In this document: positions 1 to 12,226 of the stretch, in pieces
Numbering within the stretch: position 1 is the stretch's first letter
Layout of the letters: each line of letters opens with the position of its first letter
Notes under the pieces: generated by a model
Databases searched by the model: none
Told to the model about the DNA's origin: nothing
What the model saw: the letters and a program-made list of their open reading frames with translations, nothing else
Position numbers and translations under genes: made by a program
Source: Pascua guehoae
Taxonomy: Eukaryota; Basidiomycota; Tremellomycetes; Trichosporonales; Trichosporonaceae
Reading direction: 5' to 3'
Length of the DNA stretch: 64,000 bases
NCBI GenBank assembly: GCA_001600415.1
Contig: BCJX01000013.1
Location: forward strand, 812,116-876,115

Positions 1-3000
1 CTATTATTTGCGAGTTTAGACTCATCAGACGTCAGCCGGTTCATCCAGGACTGGCTGGCATGTGCGATAGAGTTTCAGAACTGGGGTATACCGCCGCATG
101 CCGTTGAAGAAATCGCACTCGGGCCCGCCCCTGCATTGGTTGGCATTGGGATTTGTATTTTGCTTGTTTGCTGGAGCGTGCTACGACTGGGTCATCTGCC
201 CGAATGTGTCGCCTCTTCCGGCAAGCTGGCCAGACGCCAGACGGCGTGGCCAGCCATGTGTCCATCACCCATCCTGCGCCATTTGCGCCATCTGGCGCTA
301 TTGTATTTGCGCCATCCATCTGAGCCATGAGCCATCACGCATCTAGCCATCTGGGCCATCTCGGCTGGGCTGTGCGTAACAGTGTACAGTAACTGGGGTA
401 ACATGGCGTTGAGCTGGCGTACGGAATACGGCAACTGGAAAGAATGGCGCATGTGCAACAGGGCACACGTACTCACTCCGAGGCTTGCGGAGGCGCAACG
501 GCGACGCCTCTTGTCAGGTACACTTGAACCGCCCCGCAGTGCGCGTGCATGAACATCAGCCGACTGCGGCTGGCTGGGCATCGTGCGGCGCGCGGCCGGG
601 TAGGGGATGGCAGGGCGGCTGTCGTAGTTTGTCTCGTGCCCATCTTTCGTACACAGACACGGCTCAAAAGCGTGCATCTCTTGTGACAATCCTCCTCTTT
701 GCCCTCGGCCCCATCTACCCGTTACGCCTGTTTGCCTGATGCGCAGCTGGGTGTGTCAAGAAGCAATAATGTAGGGCCAAGGGACGGAACCCGACAGGGC
801 GCCGACTATTCACATGACAGCAACCCGCACGCCAGCAATTACAGGCGGCGGGTGTCCAAGCTGGCCCATTGATCTGCCCAACCTTGCTGTCTGTTTCCCA
901 GTCCGGCTGACCGTGCGATCTGCGGCAAAGCCCATCGTGCCCGCTTGTTGCTGTATTGACGTCTTACCCTTTGGCCCATTCCCTTACGCATTTCTTGAGC
1001 ATTCCACACACCTTCTTGCCCAGCCCCTGGCCCCATACACGGGCGGCGCCTCGACGCACGCCCCCGCGCACGTTGCCGATAACCCCCACCTGGTGTTCCA
1101 TAACATCCGTCCGACCGGCGACAGCCGCCTACCGGACGGTCATTCCGCTGCCGTCATCACCATCGTCATTGTGGACCAAACTTTCTCCCTAGTGGTTTCC
1201 AAAGGTCTGCCGCGGGTATTCCATGCGGTCAGTCATGCTGTTGCTTGTGCGAATGTGTTGCTGGTATCGGCAGTTTGTCCCGCTTTCGGGCATCGACGTT
1301 TCCACGAGTAATACCAAAAAGCCTCTCTCGCCATATTGTTCCTAGCCCATCTCCCCATCTCACTATTCAACCACGCGGTCCCTGACTATAGGCCGTAGGG
1401 CTGCTCGTGTGCCCGCCCACATGTGGTGACATTCAAGCACAGGCACGATGCTGTTTGCCCACGACGCCGGTTCTGGTTCCAAAGACTACGGAACCATGGA
1501 GCTACGATAGTGGGGACCGAGCTTCTGCGGCCAATCTGCTCCCCTTGACAAGGCATGCGTACTCCCCGCTGCCTAATTGCTGGGTCAGTTTGTGGTGGTC
1601 CTTGTGCTTAAACGAGTTTAGTCGGGATGTTGACAAGTTGCAATCCACGGGAACCCTGAGTAGGGGCCCGCAACGTCAACGGCAGCAGCAACCCGACTGT
1701 TGGGCAAGTTGTTTTCCCCACTGCACGTAAGGAACAGCAACCTATCCGACTCGGAGGTGTGTGTGTCGTATGCAGCTAGAGAACCGTGGGGGGCAGTGCG
1801 CAAGGGTAGCGTACGAACCGTCGCGGCTACCGTCCAAGGGTAAATGCACGCGTGCTGAACATCAACAAGTGCCCAACATTTTGTAGAACAGGCGAGAAAC
1901 CGAAGCAGACACGGTTCGAGGATATTAAAATCGCGCCACGGTGACAATGGTCGGAGGCTGCGACACAGTTTAGCGCCAAGACGAAGAGAGATTTGACACA
2001 GTTTAGCTGCGCTTGCAACAAGCAAAGTACAGGGTCGGGAATTACTCCCGAGCAGGGCCAGGGGTGAGTCGGGGCTGAATGACAAACTGGCTCTGAACTG
2101 GCTCTGAAAAAGTGGGTTAGCATGTGATACCCTTGGCACCTTGGCTCGGATGCGGGGAACCCCAGAGGTGACACACACACGGCTATCACTGCCCGCGACA
2201 AACCCCCCACCCATCTCGGAGGCGGCGGTGGTGGCGGCGGAGGCGGAGGCGGGTGGGAGTGGCGGTGGCGGCGCTCTCCGCCTCCTCCCTCCCTCCCTCA
2301 TCCTCCCCGCCCGCAGCCTTTGTCCCAGTGGTGTGCTGCATGCCCATTTGTGCCTGATGTCTTTGGATATGGCCTGCCTGGCTGCACCAAGTAACTGGTA
2401 GCCTGGGTAGAGTTGACCGTGGTTCAGGCTCCAGGCTTCAGGAATTATGCGCTAAGGTGGCGGCTCCGATACGACCCTGATAGCAAACGCCGGCGCCCTA
2501 AATGTCCCTGACCTTTCCCCACCACGTGTATAGCCGCCACAAACGCGCATCAGATCCAAATACCGAATCGCCGAGATCTCGGTTTTGTCATGACGTAATC
2601 TTTCTGATGAAGCTGAATGACGTACGAGGAAGAATTGTTTGCAATCTTTTGGCTGGGCGAGACCGGGGACCGCCCCTCCCCTCGGCTCGGCACTGGACAA
2701 GAGTCGTGCGTCATTGGGGGCTCGCATCGCATTCTAGGGAGAGAGAGCATGTTGGATCAGCTGGATTCTGGACCGCACGGTGGATGGCGGGCCATCTGCC
2801 GCCGGCTCCAACCTCTTACCCCGCCTTCCCCCTCAATTTCACCCATCCCATCCCCCCGCCCAGCGCACCATAATAACAATGCAACGCTCACACCCAGCAT
2901 TCAAAGCATTCCTCACTGGTCGTCACTGACACAGCCCTCCTCTTCAACATCGCTCACGTCAGCGTCAGTCGCATCAGACTGCCGTGCCACGTCAATACCT

Positions 3001-3711
3001 GTGCACGCACCGCCATTATTACTTTCAGAAGAGCCTGGTCAAGAGAATGCCCAAGATAGACGAGTACGACGACTTGGAGCTAGGCAAAGTTTAATGGACC
3101 TCGTTGGAGGCACACTGCCTTGGACGCGACGTAGTTGCATGCTGTGCAATGCAGTGTACAGTACAGCGTGTTGCATGCGTTGTATGGTGCCGTCTGTATA
3201 GGGAAGGGACAGTGTAAGGTGTGAAGTGGAGTGAAGTGGAGTAGGTTTTCAATGTGGTGCGCGTCATGGGCGCGTCCAGGCTTGCGCGTCATGCATCGAA
3301 ACGTTTAGGCGTAATGGACAGGTCGGAGTGGCGCCGAACAAAGTCGTGTACATTGGTTGCATTGGGTGGTCAAAGTGGTGGTGGATGATTATGACGGTGG
3401 CTGTCTCAGCACCCCACATGCCACACTTGCAAGCAAGCGTCCAGAACACGTAGGTACCGCCATAGATAACACTTTCCCACGGCGCCAATCGCCCCAAACC
3501 CCCGCCTAGCAATCAGCACCTTCCTTCCTTCCCGCTCTCTCCACCATAGATAGATACATACATACCAATCAACACTCGCTACCATCCTTCCCGTTCACAC
3601 GACCCCTCGCCGCTCCTCCCCCACAACCCAATCTCATATCTATCGCCCTCACGATCAAACGACGAGCACGGTCCCAATCACGACAATCCAGCCGACCAAA
3701 AACAACCACCA
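1..3711. other. Long non-coding stretch, no supported gene
   Basis: I see no convincing gene in this 3.7 kb. Open frames are short, overlap on both strands and resemble no family I know. There are CCATC/GCCATC-like runs around 260-360 and GGCGGN runs around 2220-2280. One candidate terminal exon (3029-3094) is reported among the findings. The last few hundred bases, rich in C and T, are probably promoter and 5' untranslated region of the gene starting at 3712. Confidence 0.5.
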
Positions 3712-5593
3712 ATGCAGATGCCCCGCAGTACCCGCAAGTCACACTCGCCATCGCGGCCGCGCCACTCTGCCCTCTCTCCACTTCAGGCATTCTCCCCACT
3801 CCACGACGATGAAAAGCCACTCCGCTCGCCAGGCGGCGCTGCTCCGTCCGCCGGCGGTGGCGGCCACAGACGCACCAGCTCGGGATCGAGCACCCATGGA
3901 CTGCGGCGCTCACTGTCGGGCCGCGAGCGCGTCTTTGAGCGTCGCGACAGCAACACTTCAGACAGCGGTGGAGCCATCACCACACGCTTGATTCTCGTCA
4001 AGGCACCGAGCGATAGCAAGAACGACGGCACGCTTCGGCAGTGAGTATACTGCAATCCCTCTGCCATGCATATAATGATGCGCTTGTTTGCTGACCACGC
4101 CGCCAAACAGACGCTCCAAGTCTTCGTCGTCGCTTGCCCCCATCTCATCTATAGCTACATCCTTTACACAGTCGGCGACCTCGGCTGGCCCGCGTCGGTC
4201 GTTTGCCGCTGCGTCATTCTCGTCCTTTTCCCCCATCACTGCCATCTCCTCCAACAACCCGTTCACCCAGTCGCCCGTGGGCATGCACAACGCTCCGCTC
4301 CCCATGACGCCGAGTTCGCCAACGCAGGCCACGGATGAACGCACCAAACCCCTTTCCCCCCAGGAAGTGGTCGAACTTGCGCGCGGCCTCATGAGCCCCG
4401 TCGTCGCACCCGAGCCAAGTTCGGCGCGCAAGGTGACGCGCCGCAAGAGCTCAGATAGCCTTTCACAGCAAGCCAAAGAACCCATTGCACTGGAACCAGT
4501 CGACTATGTCGAGATGGACGACAACCAGCTGCTCCCGTTTGCCGACCGGCCCCGTGAAGTTGCGCGCCTCCTCGCCAACCCCGCCAACGAGCTGCTCTTC
4601 ACGCAGCTCAAGCACGCGTTCCCCCATGGCCCCTTGCGGCCCGGGTGGAAGGACATTGACGTGGAACAGTGGAACTGGGTCGAGTTTGAAACCCACCTGA
4701 CGACCATTGACCGCCGCGAGTGCTCCGACTACTCGTGGGTCGTCCTCGCGCGTGGCGCCGTGCGCCAGCACAGCGTGGCACTGTGGGAGAAGCTCGGCAC
4801 GTGTCTCGGCTGCGACCCAGAGCTCATGGTGGCCGGCGACGAGGACGACGAGCCTGCGAGCTGGGCCGGCCTCGGCCTCGGCGACGAGGGCGAATACGAC
4901 CCATCGCAACCGCGCGTCTTTGTCGAGACCCTCGAGGCAGTGGACCCAGACGATATGGCAAAGGCCGAAGCCCAGCTCATGCTCGAGTTTGGCTCCCCTG
5001 TCGACGACGACTTTTCCGACTTTAGCGTCCTGAACAACAGCGTGGCGAGCATGGAAACGATTGGCGAGGAGACTCCGCCCTCAAACGCACACCGACACCA
5101 GGAAGAGGCCGACAGCTTCTTTTCATCCACTGCAGGCCGCCCGCGCTCGTCTTCGCAGGTATCCGCCGGGTCGCTGGTGTCGGACGACTCGTCGATTGGC
5201 TCGCCCGGATCACCAGGACGACCCAAGCGCACAAAGTCGACTGTCGGACTGCAGATTCTCACCACATCCCAAGCCCCAACGTCGTCGTCGCCCCAGTCAT
5301 CGAGGACACCCTCGCGCTCGCCGTCCATGACGTTTGGAGGCTCGCCGTACCGCGCCGCTGAGCAGCTAGAGCGTGAACCGGGCAACCCGCTCTTCCCGAG
5401 CAGCTTCAATACTCTCTCCCTCGCACCCAACCTCGGCCGCAAGGCGAGCATCACGGCCACGTACGGTGCAACCTCGCCCACCGATCCGTTTAGCTCGTTC
5501 CGCGGACGTGGGTTCCCCCGCAAGGCCAGTGGCGCGGGGCTGAGCGAGAGCGCAATTACGTTTGTGAGCGACTCGTCGGCAGAGCACATGTGA
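3712..5593 (+). CDS. Serine-rich conserved-looking fungal protein of unknown function
   Basis: Two exons, 3712-4040 and 4111-5593, join in frame (split Gln codon) across a 70-nt intron with a GTGAGT donor and CAAACAG acceptor, giving 603 residues. The N-terminal third is low-complexity, rich in Ser, Pro and Arg. The middle (about residues 240-330) looks globular: acidic and aromatic, with a Trp-rich stretch containing GWKDIDVEQWNWVEFE and a run through SDYSWVVLARGAVRQHS. The C-terminal half is again Ser/Pro-rich with acidic patches. I see no signal peptide, membrane span or catalytic motif. I do not recognise the family. The composition suits a phosphorylated regulatory or scaffold protein, which is inference only. 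The start is the first ATG after a long pyrimidine-rich leader. Confidence 0.75.
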
Positions 5594-6299
5594 GCATGGT
5601 CGGTCGCCAACCCATTCGAGAACAAAAATAAATCAGAGAGAGAGAGGTGTAGCAACTAGGTAATGTGATATAGGTCGTTGTGTTATGCATTTTTGGAATC
5701 TACTCATCATACTCGGCGCAAGGGTCCGTATATGTACGTGGTAGGCTAAAGTCTGTGGCTCGTCGCACATGTCCTCTGGGCAAGCAGACTCTGTTGTGTG
5801 TGTCGAGTGTGTCAAGTGTGTCGAGTGTGTCAAGTGTGTCGAGTGCGTTGAGTGAAGTCACTTAGCGTGACGGTTCAAACACACGCGGCGGGGAAGCCTA
5901 TCGGGAGTGCAGGATCACGAAGAGCGCTGACCCACAAATTAAAGCACCATCTGCATCTAAGCCCCCGCTACGTTCCCATCTCCGACGCGCAGGGTGAGGA
6001 AGAGAGAGTGGAAGCGTGCAATCAAACAAACAGCTTGTACTGTAGGTTGAAGGGTATCTGAACATCGAGGCATATATGTGGTTATGATTTGTGAATCTGA
6101 TGAATGGGCAAGGGGGAGAGAACAACCTGTACATGTCCTCGTGGGGCGAATAAGTTGTGTCAGGACGAGAGCAGAAGCATTGCGTGACAATGTCGAGACA
6201 CTACGAGAAGATATATATACTAACAACCGTAATGGTTTGGATTGACCGCGACTACAGAACCCAGGCCAGAGTCACAAATGGTGAAAGACTGCCACAGTA
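5594..6299. other. Intergenic, with a 9-bp tandem repeat
   Basis: This is the 3' flank of the gene ending at 5593 and the 3' flank of the minus-strand F-box-like gene. It is more AT-rich than the coding regions. The only structure I see is the short tandem repeat at 5799-5853. Confidence 0.5.
5799..5853. repeat. Short tandem repeat, 9-bp unit
   Basis: About six tandem copies of a 9-base unit alternating TGTGTCGAG and TGTGTCAAG, so an 18-base higher-order period is visible. The last copy is diverged (TGCGTTGAG). Confidence 0.85.
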
Positions 6300-8109
6300 C
6301 TATACTGTATATCCTCTCCGTGCTGTCCACGCTCGGCTCGATCCTTCCTGCATTTCTGCTTTCCATAGCCACACCGCCCCATCCGTATTACGGTACCAGT
6401 CGACCGCCTCGGGCTGGACCTTGCGCCGCTTCCCTCCCACCCTCTCCGTGCCACGCTTGTAGTCTTTGAATGACTGGGAGTGAGTGGGGATTACGGGAGC
6501 CATGTAAAACCCGCGCGTCGTTCGCCAAAGGACACTCCAGGGGGCTCAGACATGGCACTGCACGTACTCCAAACACACCCCGCTTGGCGCCCGGCCCACC
6601 GACCCACACGGCGCGCAACCTTATCCCCTGTGCAGACGCCCCGACGCCTGCGCCGTCCCACCGCACCTCGGGCTGTGAGTCGTTGGTATATGGACGACTC
6701 CGAAAAGGAAGAGCGCGCCTCGGTCGCTGTTCGTCCTGGGTCCGCAGAAATAGACTGGCGGCAGGTGCGTCGGGGTCCAGCTCCAGTTCCGGATCGATAG
6801 TGGACCACAGCTCTGGATCTGGGAAACTTCTTGCGCGTACACGTCGCAAATACTCGAGGGGTCGCGAACAGCGCCGAGATCAAACCTGTCGAGTGGCCCG
6901 AAAACGTTTGGATCCACGGGATTGGGGCTAGGTCGATGACCTACAAAGCGCAAGCTGTTGTCTGCAAAGCAGCGAGCGCGGACGGCATGCCACTGCCCGC
7001 TAATTGCCCAGTCCCATACGCCGGTATTGTGAGGTCCCCGCTTCAGACCCAGGAGGCCGTGGCGCGCGGCGATACCGTCCCGGAGGGGATCGACCACGGA
7101 GCGGTCGACGTCGAGTGGCCAGGGGTCACCGCGCCACTGGTGATCCAGTCGTCCACTGGAACACGTCAGGAGACGATAAACGCACGGCAATGCCTCTTCC
7201 TCATGCAAGGCCTGCAAATAAGCCTAGTTTGGACACATAACACGCATGAGACACTACCGAATCCCAACAACTTGCCCAGAAATTCCACGTCGGATTGTAT
7301 AGCGTGCCAAAATGTTAGATTCTTTGGCAAGCCCGTCTCATCCACCCGTGGAATCGCTGGGGCGCGCGCCCAATCCTCTGTGCGACCGGTACTCTGGCAT
7401 GTGATTGAAAACCGCGCGCATGGGCCCCATCCGCCAGTCTCCGCCCGGGCATTGCGCCATGAAGGAAAACGACTTAGGTCACCATTGCGTGTAACACTCC
7501 CCAGTTGCTCGAGTGCTCGGGGAAGGCAGCAAGGTCGAGGTACAGGTCGAGAGCTGTGCGGAATATGCGCGGTGCCATGTCAACCTGCAGGTGCTGCTGA
7601 CAGCCAGGTACTTGCGACTTGCAAATACTTTGGGTGGAGACGGCCGTGGGGCCAAGATGATCCCCGCTCGAGGTCGGAGGAGAACTCGGTGCGGGAGCTC
7701 GTGGGTATCTAGAAAACGAGCAACCTGGTCACGGTCCGACACGTTGTCTCCATTCGTGATGCTCTCGTAGTACTGGGAATGCGCACGCACGTCTTGGGTC
7801 GTCGTATTTCTAAAGGTGCAGGTCTGCCAGACACTGTTTTCGTTCTGATATTCTCAGCCCTTGCACCCCCGGCATTGCAGACCTCATCTTGAGGACACGC
7901 CGGCCCAACGGGCACGTTTATTATGCGACATAGATCACGACACGGACACGTTTGCGAGGATGGACAAGTCGTCCATCGCTGCGAGAGCGAGCATCTCGAC
8001 GATGAGCTGGGTGTCAGTTGTACGCCTGCGGCTGCGGTCGCCAACCTCTTGCGGCAAGTCGAGAATGCTAGCTCGTTTAGTATCCAGCGGTGCGTCTGGT
8101 GCACCTTAG
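6300..8109 (-). CDS. Multi-exon F-box-like protein, model incomplete
   Basis: No single long frame spans this region, but consecutive minus-strand segments read as protein and join at good splice signals. A segment ending ILDLPQE (8109-8047) joins LIVEMLALAAMDDLSILAN across a short intron with a CTGAC branch point, giving an F-box-like pattern. Then come 7844-7629 (starting NENSVWQTCTF), 7584-7483 (VDMAPRIF) and 7393-7258 (STGRTEDWARAP), all phase 0. Next is 7211 to about 6856 (ALHEEEALPCVYRLL), then a segment starting NPELWSTIDPELELDPD after a possible 35-nt intron. The tail, GGKRRKVQPEAVDWYRN, ends at a stop at 6300-6302. The first exon, the junction near 7258/7211 and one junction near 6540 are unresolved. 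It could be an intact lineage-specific F-box gene or a recently decayed copy. The F-box call rests on one motif. Confidence 0.4.
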
Positions 8110-8460
8110 GGGACAGGTTTGGGGACACCTTCGGGGACATGTTTCGGTGCACCCCCTACGGCGTCAGTCGACCATACGGACAAAGCAGCACAGCCGAGCT
8201 GATGGACGAGGTAGACGGCATTGATGAATGGGCAACCGAGACAACCAGCCGGCCAGCCTCCACCTTCATGTGCCACACTGGCCAGACCAGCCATCTCCCA
8301 CGGTCGCCAGCCCCAACCACGTGGCCTAAACATCACGTGATAATCCGCCCAACGCGTCGTGACGCGCCCAACATTCATGTCGGCCCACAACAAAACACCA
8401 CACCCACCCACCCACCACCCCCACACCCCCAACCCTCCCCCCGCTCCCATCCACGGCACA

Positions 8461-9578
8461 ATGGACACCTCGCTCCAAGACCTCTTCAGCGCCGACTCGC
8501 CCCCCCGCGCGCCCGTCCGCGCCACCACCCCAAGCACGCCGGGTACGCCCGCGGGGCCCTCGCGCCGCGCGCACGCCGACGCCGAGGCGCTCTTCCTCTC
8601 GCCGTCGGGCTCGCTCGCGTCCCCTGTGGCTGTGGCGGGGCGCAAGCGGCCGCGCTCACCGGGCGCGTACGATCGGGCGGCGTACGATAGGGACGTGGCG
8701 GCGCACGACCGGGTGGTGGACGAGGATAATCGCGACCGCGGGATATGGGTCGTCAACAGCGACGACGAGCGCGCCGACGGTGGTAGTGGGGGTGGTAGTG
8801 GGGTAGCTCCCCGCGCGAGGGGGGAAGTGTTCGACGACCCGTTCGCGGTCCAGGACCCGTTTGGGGGGCTGGCGGGCCACGACGACGAGGCGCCCAAGCC
8901 CCGCCGCGTCATGGCAAAGGTCGACGCGGAGCGGCTGCTGGGGCCCAGGGGGCTGCCGGCGCTCGTGGGCGCGGCGCGCAAGTGGCGCCCGAGGGGGAAG
9001 GGCAAGGAGGTGAGTCGAGACGGGCCTGGGTGCTGGGTTCTGTGACGTAGGGTCGGTTGGGGGGACGTCGTGGGCTGTGTNGGGGGGGGGGGGGAATCTA
9101 TTTGGTCTGTGCAGCTGCTGTCGATTAAGACCTGGCTGGGGATGCCTGCCAGCCTTGTCTGCCCTTGTCAACTTGACGCAAGCGACGTCTGGTCATGCTC
9201 CAGCACGATAACGTAACCCGTTCGCCACTCGCCGGGGCCCAGAAGATCGCCCGCCCGCAAATGCACCCAGCTGACGTCCAGGTAAAAGACCTCCACCGCC
9301 TCCTCGACATGTACCAGATGTGGGCGCACTCCATGTTCCCAAAGGGCGACTTTGCATACACGATCCAGCGCGTCGAGACGGTGTGCCGCCAGCGCCGCAT
9401 GGTGGTGAGTCCCAACTCCTTTCACGCCCCCACAATCTTCCCCTGGTCTCTCGCGGCTCCACCGCTGCGTGCCCGCCTGTGCTGGACTGACGGCAGTCTG
9501 CGGTCGCCGGCCTGCGCGAGGCGTTTTACCCCAAGGAACGCGACCCAACCGACGACATGGACCTGGGCGACGACGACG

Positions 9579-9615
<37 letters not shown>

Positions 9616-9865
9616 GGCCGAGGCCGAGACACAAGCGCACGAGACGAGCGGCGCGACCACGGCCCAGCGTCAGCCCCTGTTTGACGAGCCCGACGAGCCC
9701 GACTTTGACGAAATGCTCGCGCTCGAAGAGGCAGAGCGCGAGGCGGAGGCGGCGGCGGTCCCAAACGGCAGCACGGCGAACGGCGCGTCGAAGAATGGCA
9801 CGGGGGCGTGGGATGAGCCGCCGGTGATGGACGAGGAGGATGAGTGGGAGGGTCTGTACGACTAG
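8461..9865 (+). CDS. CSM3: Csm3/Swi3 (Tipin) replication fork protection complex subunit
   Basis: Three exons, 8461-9009, 9282-9404 and 9497-9865, give 346 residues. Residues about 160-225 match the Swi3 domain: a KPRRVMAKVDAERLL core, the GLPALVGAARKW stretch, then KDLHRLLDMYQMWAHSMFPK and a basic VETVCRQRRM end. In fungi Csm3/Swi3 pairs with Tof1/Swi1 at stalled forks and supports checkpoint signalling and sister cohesion. The domain sits centrally, with a Pro/Ala-rich N-terminus and an acidic C-terminus holding a polyalanine run from a (GCA)n tract. The first intron is long (272 nt) and contains one N beside a G run at 9081, so an assembly error there is possible. The acceptor at 9280-9281 is fixed by frame and by the conserved KDLHRLL. 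Confidence 0.88.
9581..9614 (+). repeat. (GCA)n trinucleotide repeat encoding polyalanine
   Basis: Eleven or so GCA units inside the last exon of the Csm3 gene encode a polyalanine run just after an acidic GDDDE segment. The repeat is likely length-variable between strains (inference). Confidence 0.9.
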
Positions 9866-11397
9866 GCTTGTATGTATGGGGGCCGCTCTGTTTGTGCCTG
9901 TGGATTCTGTGCAGGAAGGGAGATTGGCTGGGCTGATCGCTCTCGGGTCGCCGGTGCCGGTAGAGTGGTCGGACAACGTCTGTTCGGTCCGGAAGGTACG
10001 GCACCTACCATGTTCGACTGGGGAACTGTGGGGCACTCATAGTGTCTGTTGCACTGCAAGGACGTGTCCAATGCGCCCGGTTGTCCAACCTGTTGCTTGA
10101 TGGTTGCTTGATGCCCATGCCTCCTGATTGTTCGTTCCCAATCCGTCCTTGGCACGTCGACCTGGCGACTGCGATGTAAAACTCGGCTTTGCAGGACGTA
10201 ACGTGCACTATAATACTGCATATGTCGTGTCTCAACCAACAAGGGCCAGACGTCATTGGCATTTTCTCCTGTTTACAGGCTTGTGGCCGTCCCGGTTGTT
10301 CGCCCAACCTGCCAATACATTGGACATGGCAGGGCATCACCCTCGACCCACTACAGAGTTAACGTTGAATCCGAGTATGCTCGCCTTGATAGGCTCAATA
10401 TTTATTAAGGGGGCAGTTTTCTGGATGCCAACACCGACTTCCGGGTGAGCTGGTCTTGCGACACATGAAGAATGTGCCAGTCCAGAGGTGGCCAAATGTC
10501 CTGACTTATTCGGGAGTGCGCGATTCGTCACGTCCATCTGGACTCGGGAGCTCTGCACTTCTGCACCATACACGGGCACTGATAGGAAGTACGGAATGTA
10601 GGCAGATATACCATCTGGACATGCTGATAGCAGTGCCGGTGTCGGAAACATTGCCGTTGTTTTAGTGGTACACAGATAGTCATGGATATCTTAATCGTCG
10701 ATATGGACGGCGACTGCTTCTTGATATCCCGTCTCGGTGCCCAGCAGCCATTTCACTCATTTAAATAACGGGGGGTGGGCACTGGTACCCGACGTGGCAG
10801 TTGAGACCAACACGTCGACTCAACATTACGCCCGAGTTTACAACGGCCGGACAGTTATAGTTTCTACACGTAGAGAATGACCCACGGGTTCCGTCATTGA
10901 ATGTTTGGCAGTGTGCCATGCGGCAGTAAATTAATTAGATATGAATCAGCTCGCCGATATGATGGAGACTATCCTGCCGCCAGAAGAGTCAATGTCAAGA
11001 TGTGAAGGGAATTATATCAGCAATATTTTCGAGCTGGCACCTTGAGTTCGAGGTGCATCACAGCCGAGTGGAAAGCCGGATAGCAGCATCTCAGGGAGTG
11101 GTACAAGACCAGAATGAGTGGGGAAACTTCGAAGAGTCGAGCAAAGGGGAAGAAGTGGGCTATCCTTCACTTGCTTATTTACTTTCTCGATAGGCTGCCC
11201 CTCTTTCATCGACGTCCCAGGTACATATGCAGCGGTGGGGGCACAGGAGAGACCCGCAGGCACTGTCTTGACGACGAGATGACCGAGATGAGGATTGGGG
11301 ATAGATGAAGCCTGAGCACTGGGGGCAAACAAGGACCACTCCATGTCTGCGTCATAAATGATAGACTGTTCCTATTATCACCAACAAGCGTTGGCTT
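9866..11397. other. Intergenic, no gene seen
   Basis: Moderate-GC sequence with no long frame carrying a recognisable protein and no splice-linked series of segments. It includes the 3' flank of the Csm3 gene and the 5' flank of the tRNA gene at 11398. Confidence 0.5.
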
Positions 11398-11488
11398 GCC
11401 CGTTTATATCAGTCGGTAGATAGTTTGACTCTTACTACCTCGTGTGTAAGCAATCAAAATGTCATGGGTTCGAGCCCCATAATGGGCT
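11398..11488 (+). tRNA. tRNA-Lys(CUU) with an 18-nt intron
   Basis: A full cloverleaf folds by eye. Acceptor stem GCCCGTT (11398-11404) pairs with AATGGGC (11481-11487), with one G-U. The D stem is TATC/GATA around AGTCGGTA. The anticodon stem is TTTGA (11424-11428) with TCAAA (11454-11458). The T arm is ATGGG-TTCGAGC-CCCAT (11464-11480). The loop reads CT-CTT-A, giving anticodon CUU. An 18-nt intron (11435-11452) sits one base 3' of the anticodon, the standard place, and carries TAAG, which can pair with the anticodon CTTA. The discriminator is U73, which I recall is also found in yeast tRNA-Lys. A T5 run at about 11492-11496 is a good RNA polymerase III terminator. The B box GGTTCGAGCCC is canonical. 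Confidence 0.93.
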
Positions 11489-12226
11489 AATATTTTTGTG
11501 TTCCACGGCAGCCTTGGAACATTTTATTTTTTGCTTCTCTGCAAACCTGGCATGTGTCCATCGTCGTACTGAGCAGAGACGGCGGAAGGGCGGGGCATGG
11601 TGCATGCGAAAGGGGTGCGTAGATTCGTAGCGAATTGCCCTTCGTCCTTGCCGTGCGCGCGCGGCAGGCCTCGACTGCAGCCTGCCCGAATACCAGGTCA
11701 GGTGCTTCCGGATCGTGCGGAGGGCTGCACTTGTACCCTGACTGCAACTGCTCAGCCCACATGGGGACAGCAAACAAGTCGTGACTTGTGTCTGTGTGCG
11801 TTTATGTGTGTACACGTGGGGGGGAGGACGGGGGGTCGTCTGGCGCTTTGTTTTGGCCATGAACTGACCACTGTGAGTCGGCATGGACCGACAGCGACGA
11901 CCCAACGTGAGCGGACAGGCAGGCGAGACCGACATGTATATCCCTTAATTCAATCACATGGGGGCAACCGGGGATCCGTCTTTGGACATGAACAGCAGTC
12001 AGTCCGGGGCAGTATAGCGGTGGTCGCCATTGAAGGGTGATTACATGTGGGCAATAATGTTGCGTGTGGGTGCTATACAGCAGTGCAGTCTATAGATTGT
12101 GTGGGTGATGGGTACTGTGTGTTGTTGGTGTGGTGTGTCTTGTGTTATTCTTCTAGAGACGGCAAGAGGCGGGGTGGGAAGTCTCTAGACCTGCTAGAGT
12201 GCGCACCGTGGCGAGAGAGACGCCGC
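11489..12226. other. Intergenic, no gene seen
   Basis: Begins with the T-rich polymerase III terminator region. No supported coding sequence. The right part is GT-rich and is the 3' flank of the minus-strand gene ending at 12227. Confidence 0.5.

Noticed and set aside
1618..2301. 227-codon minus-strand frame
   Set aside because: Low-complexity ends, no family features, no splice-linked neighbours, overlapped by frames on the other strand.
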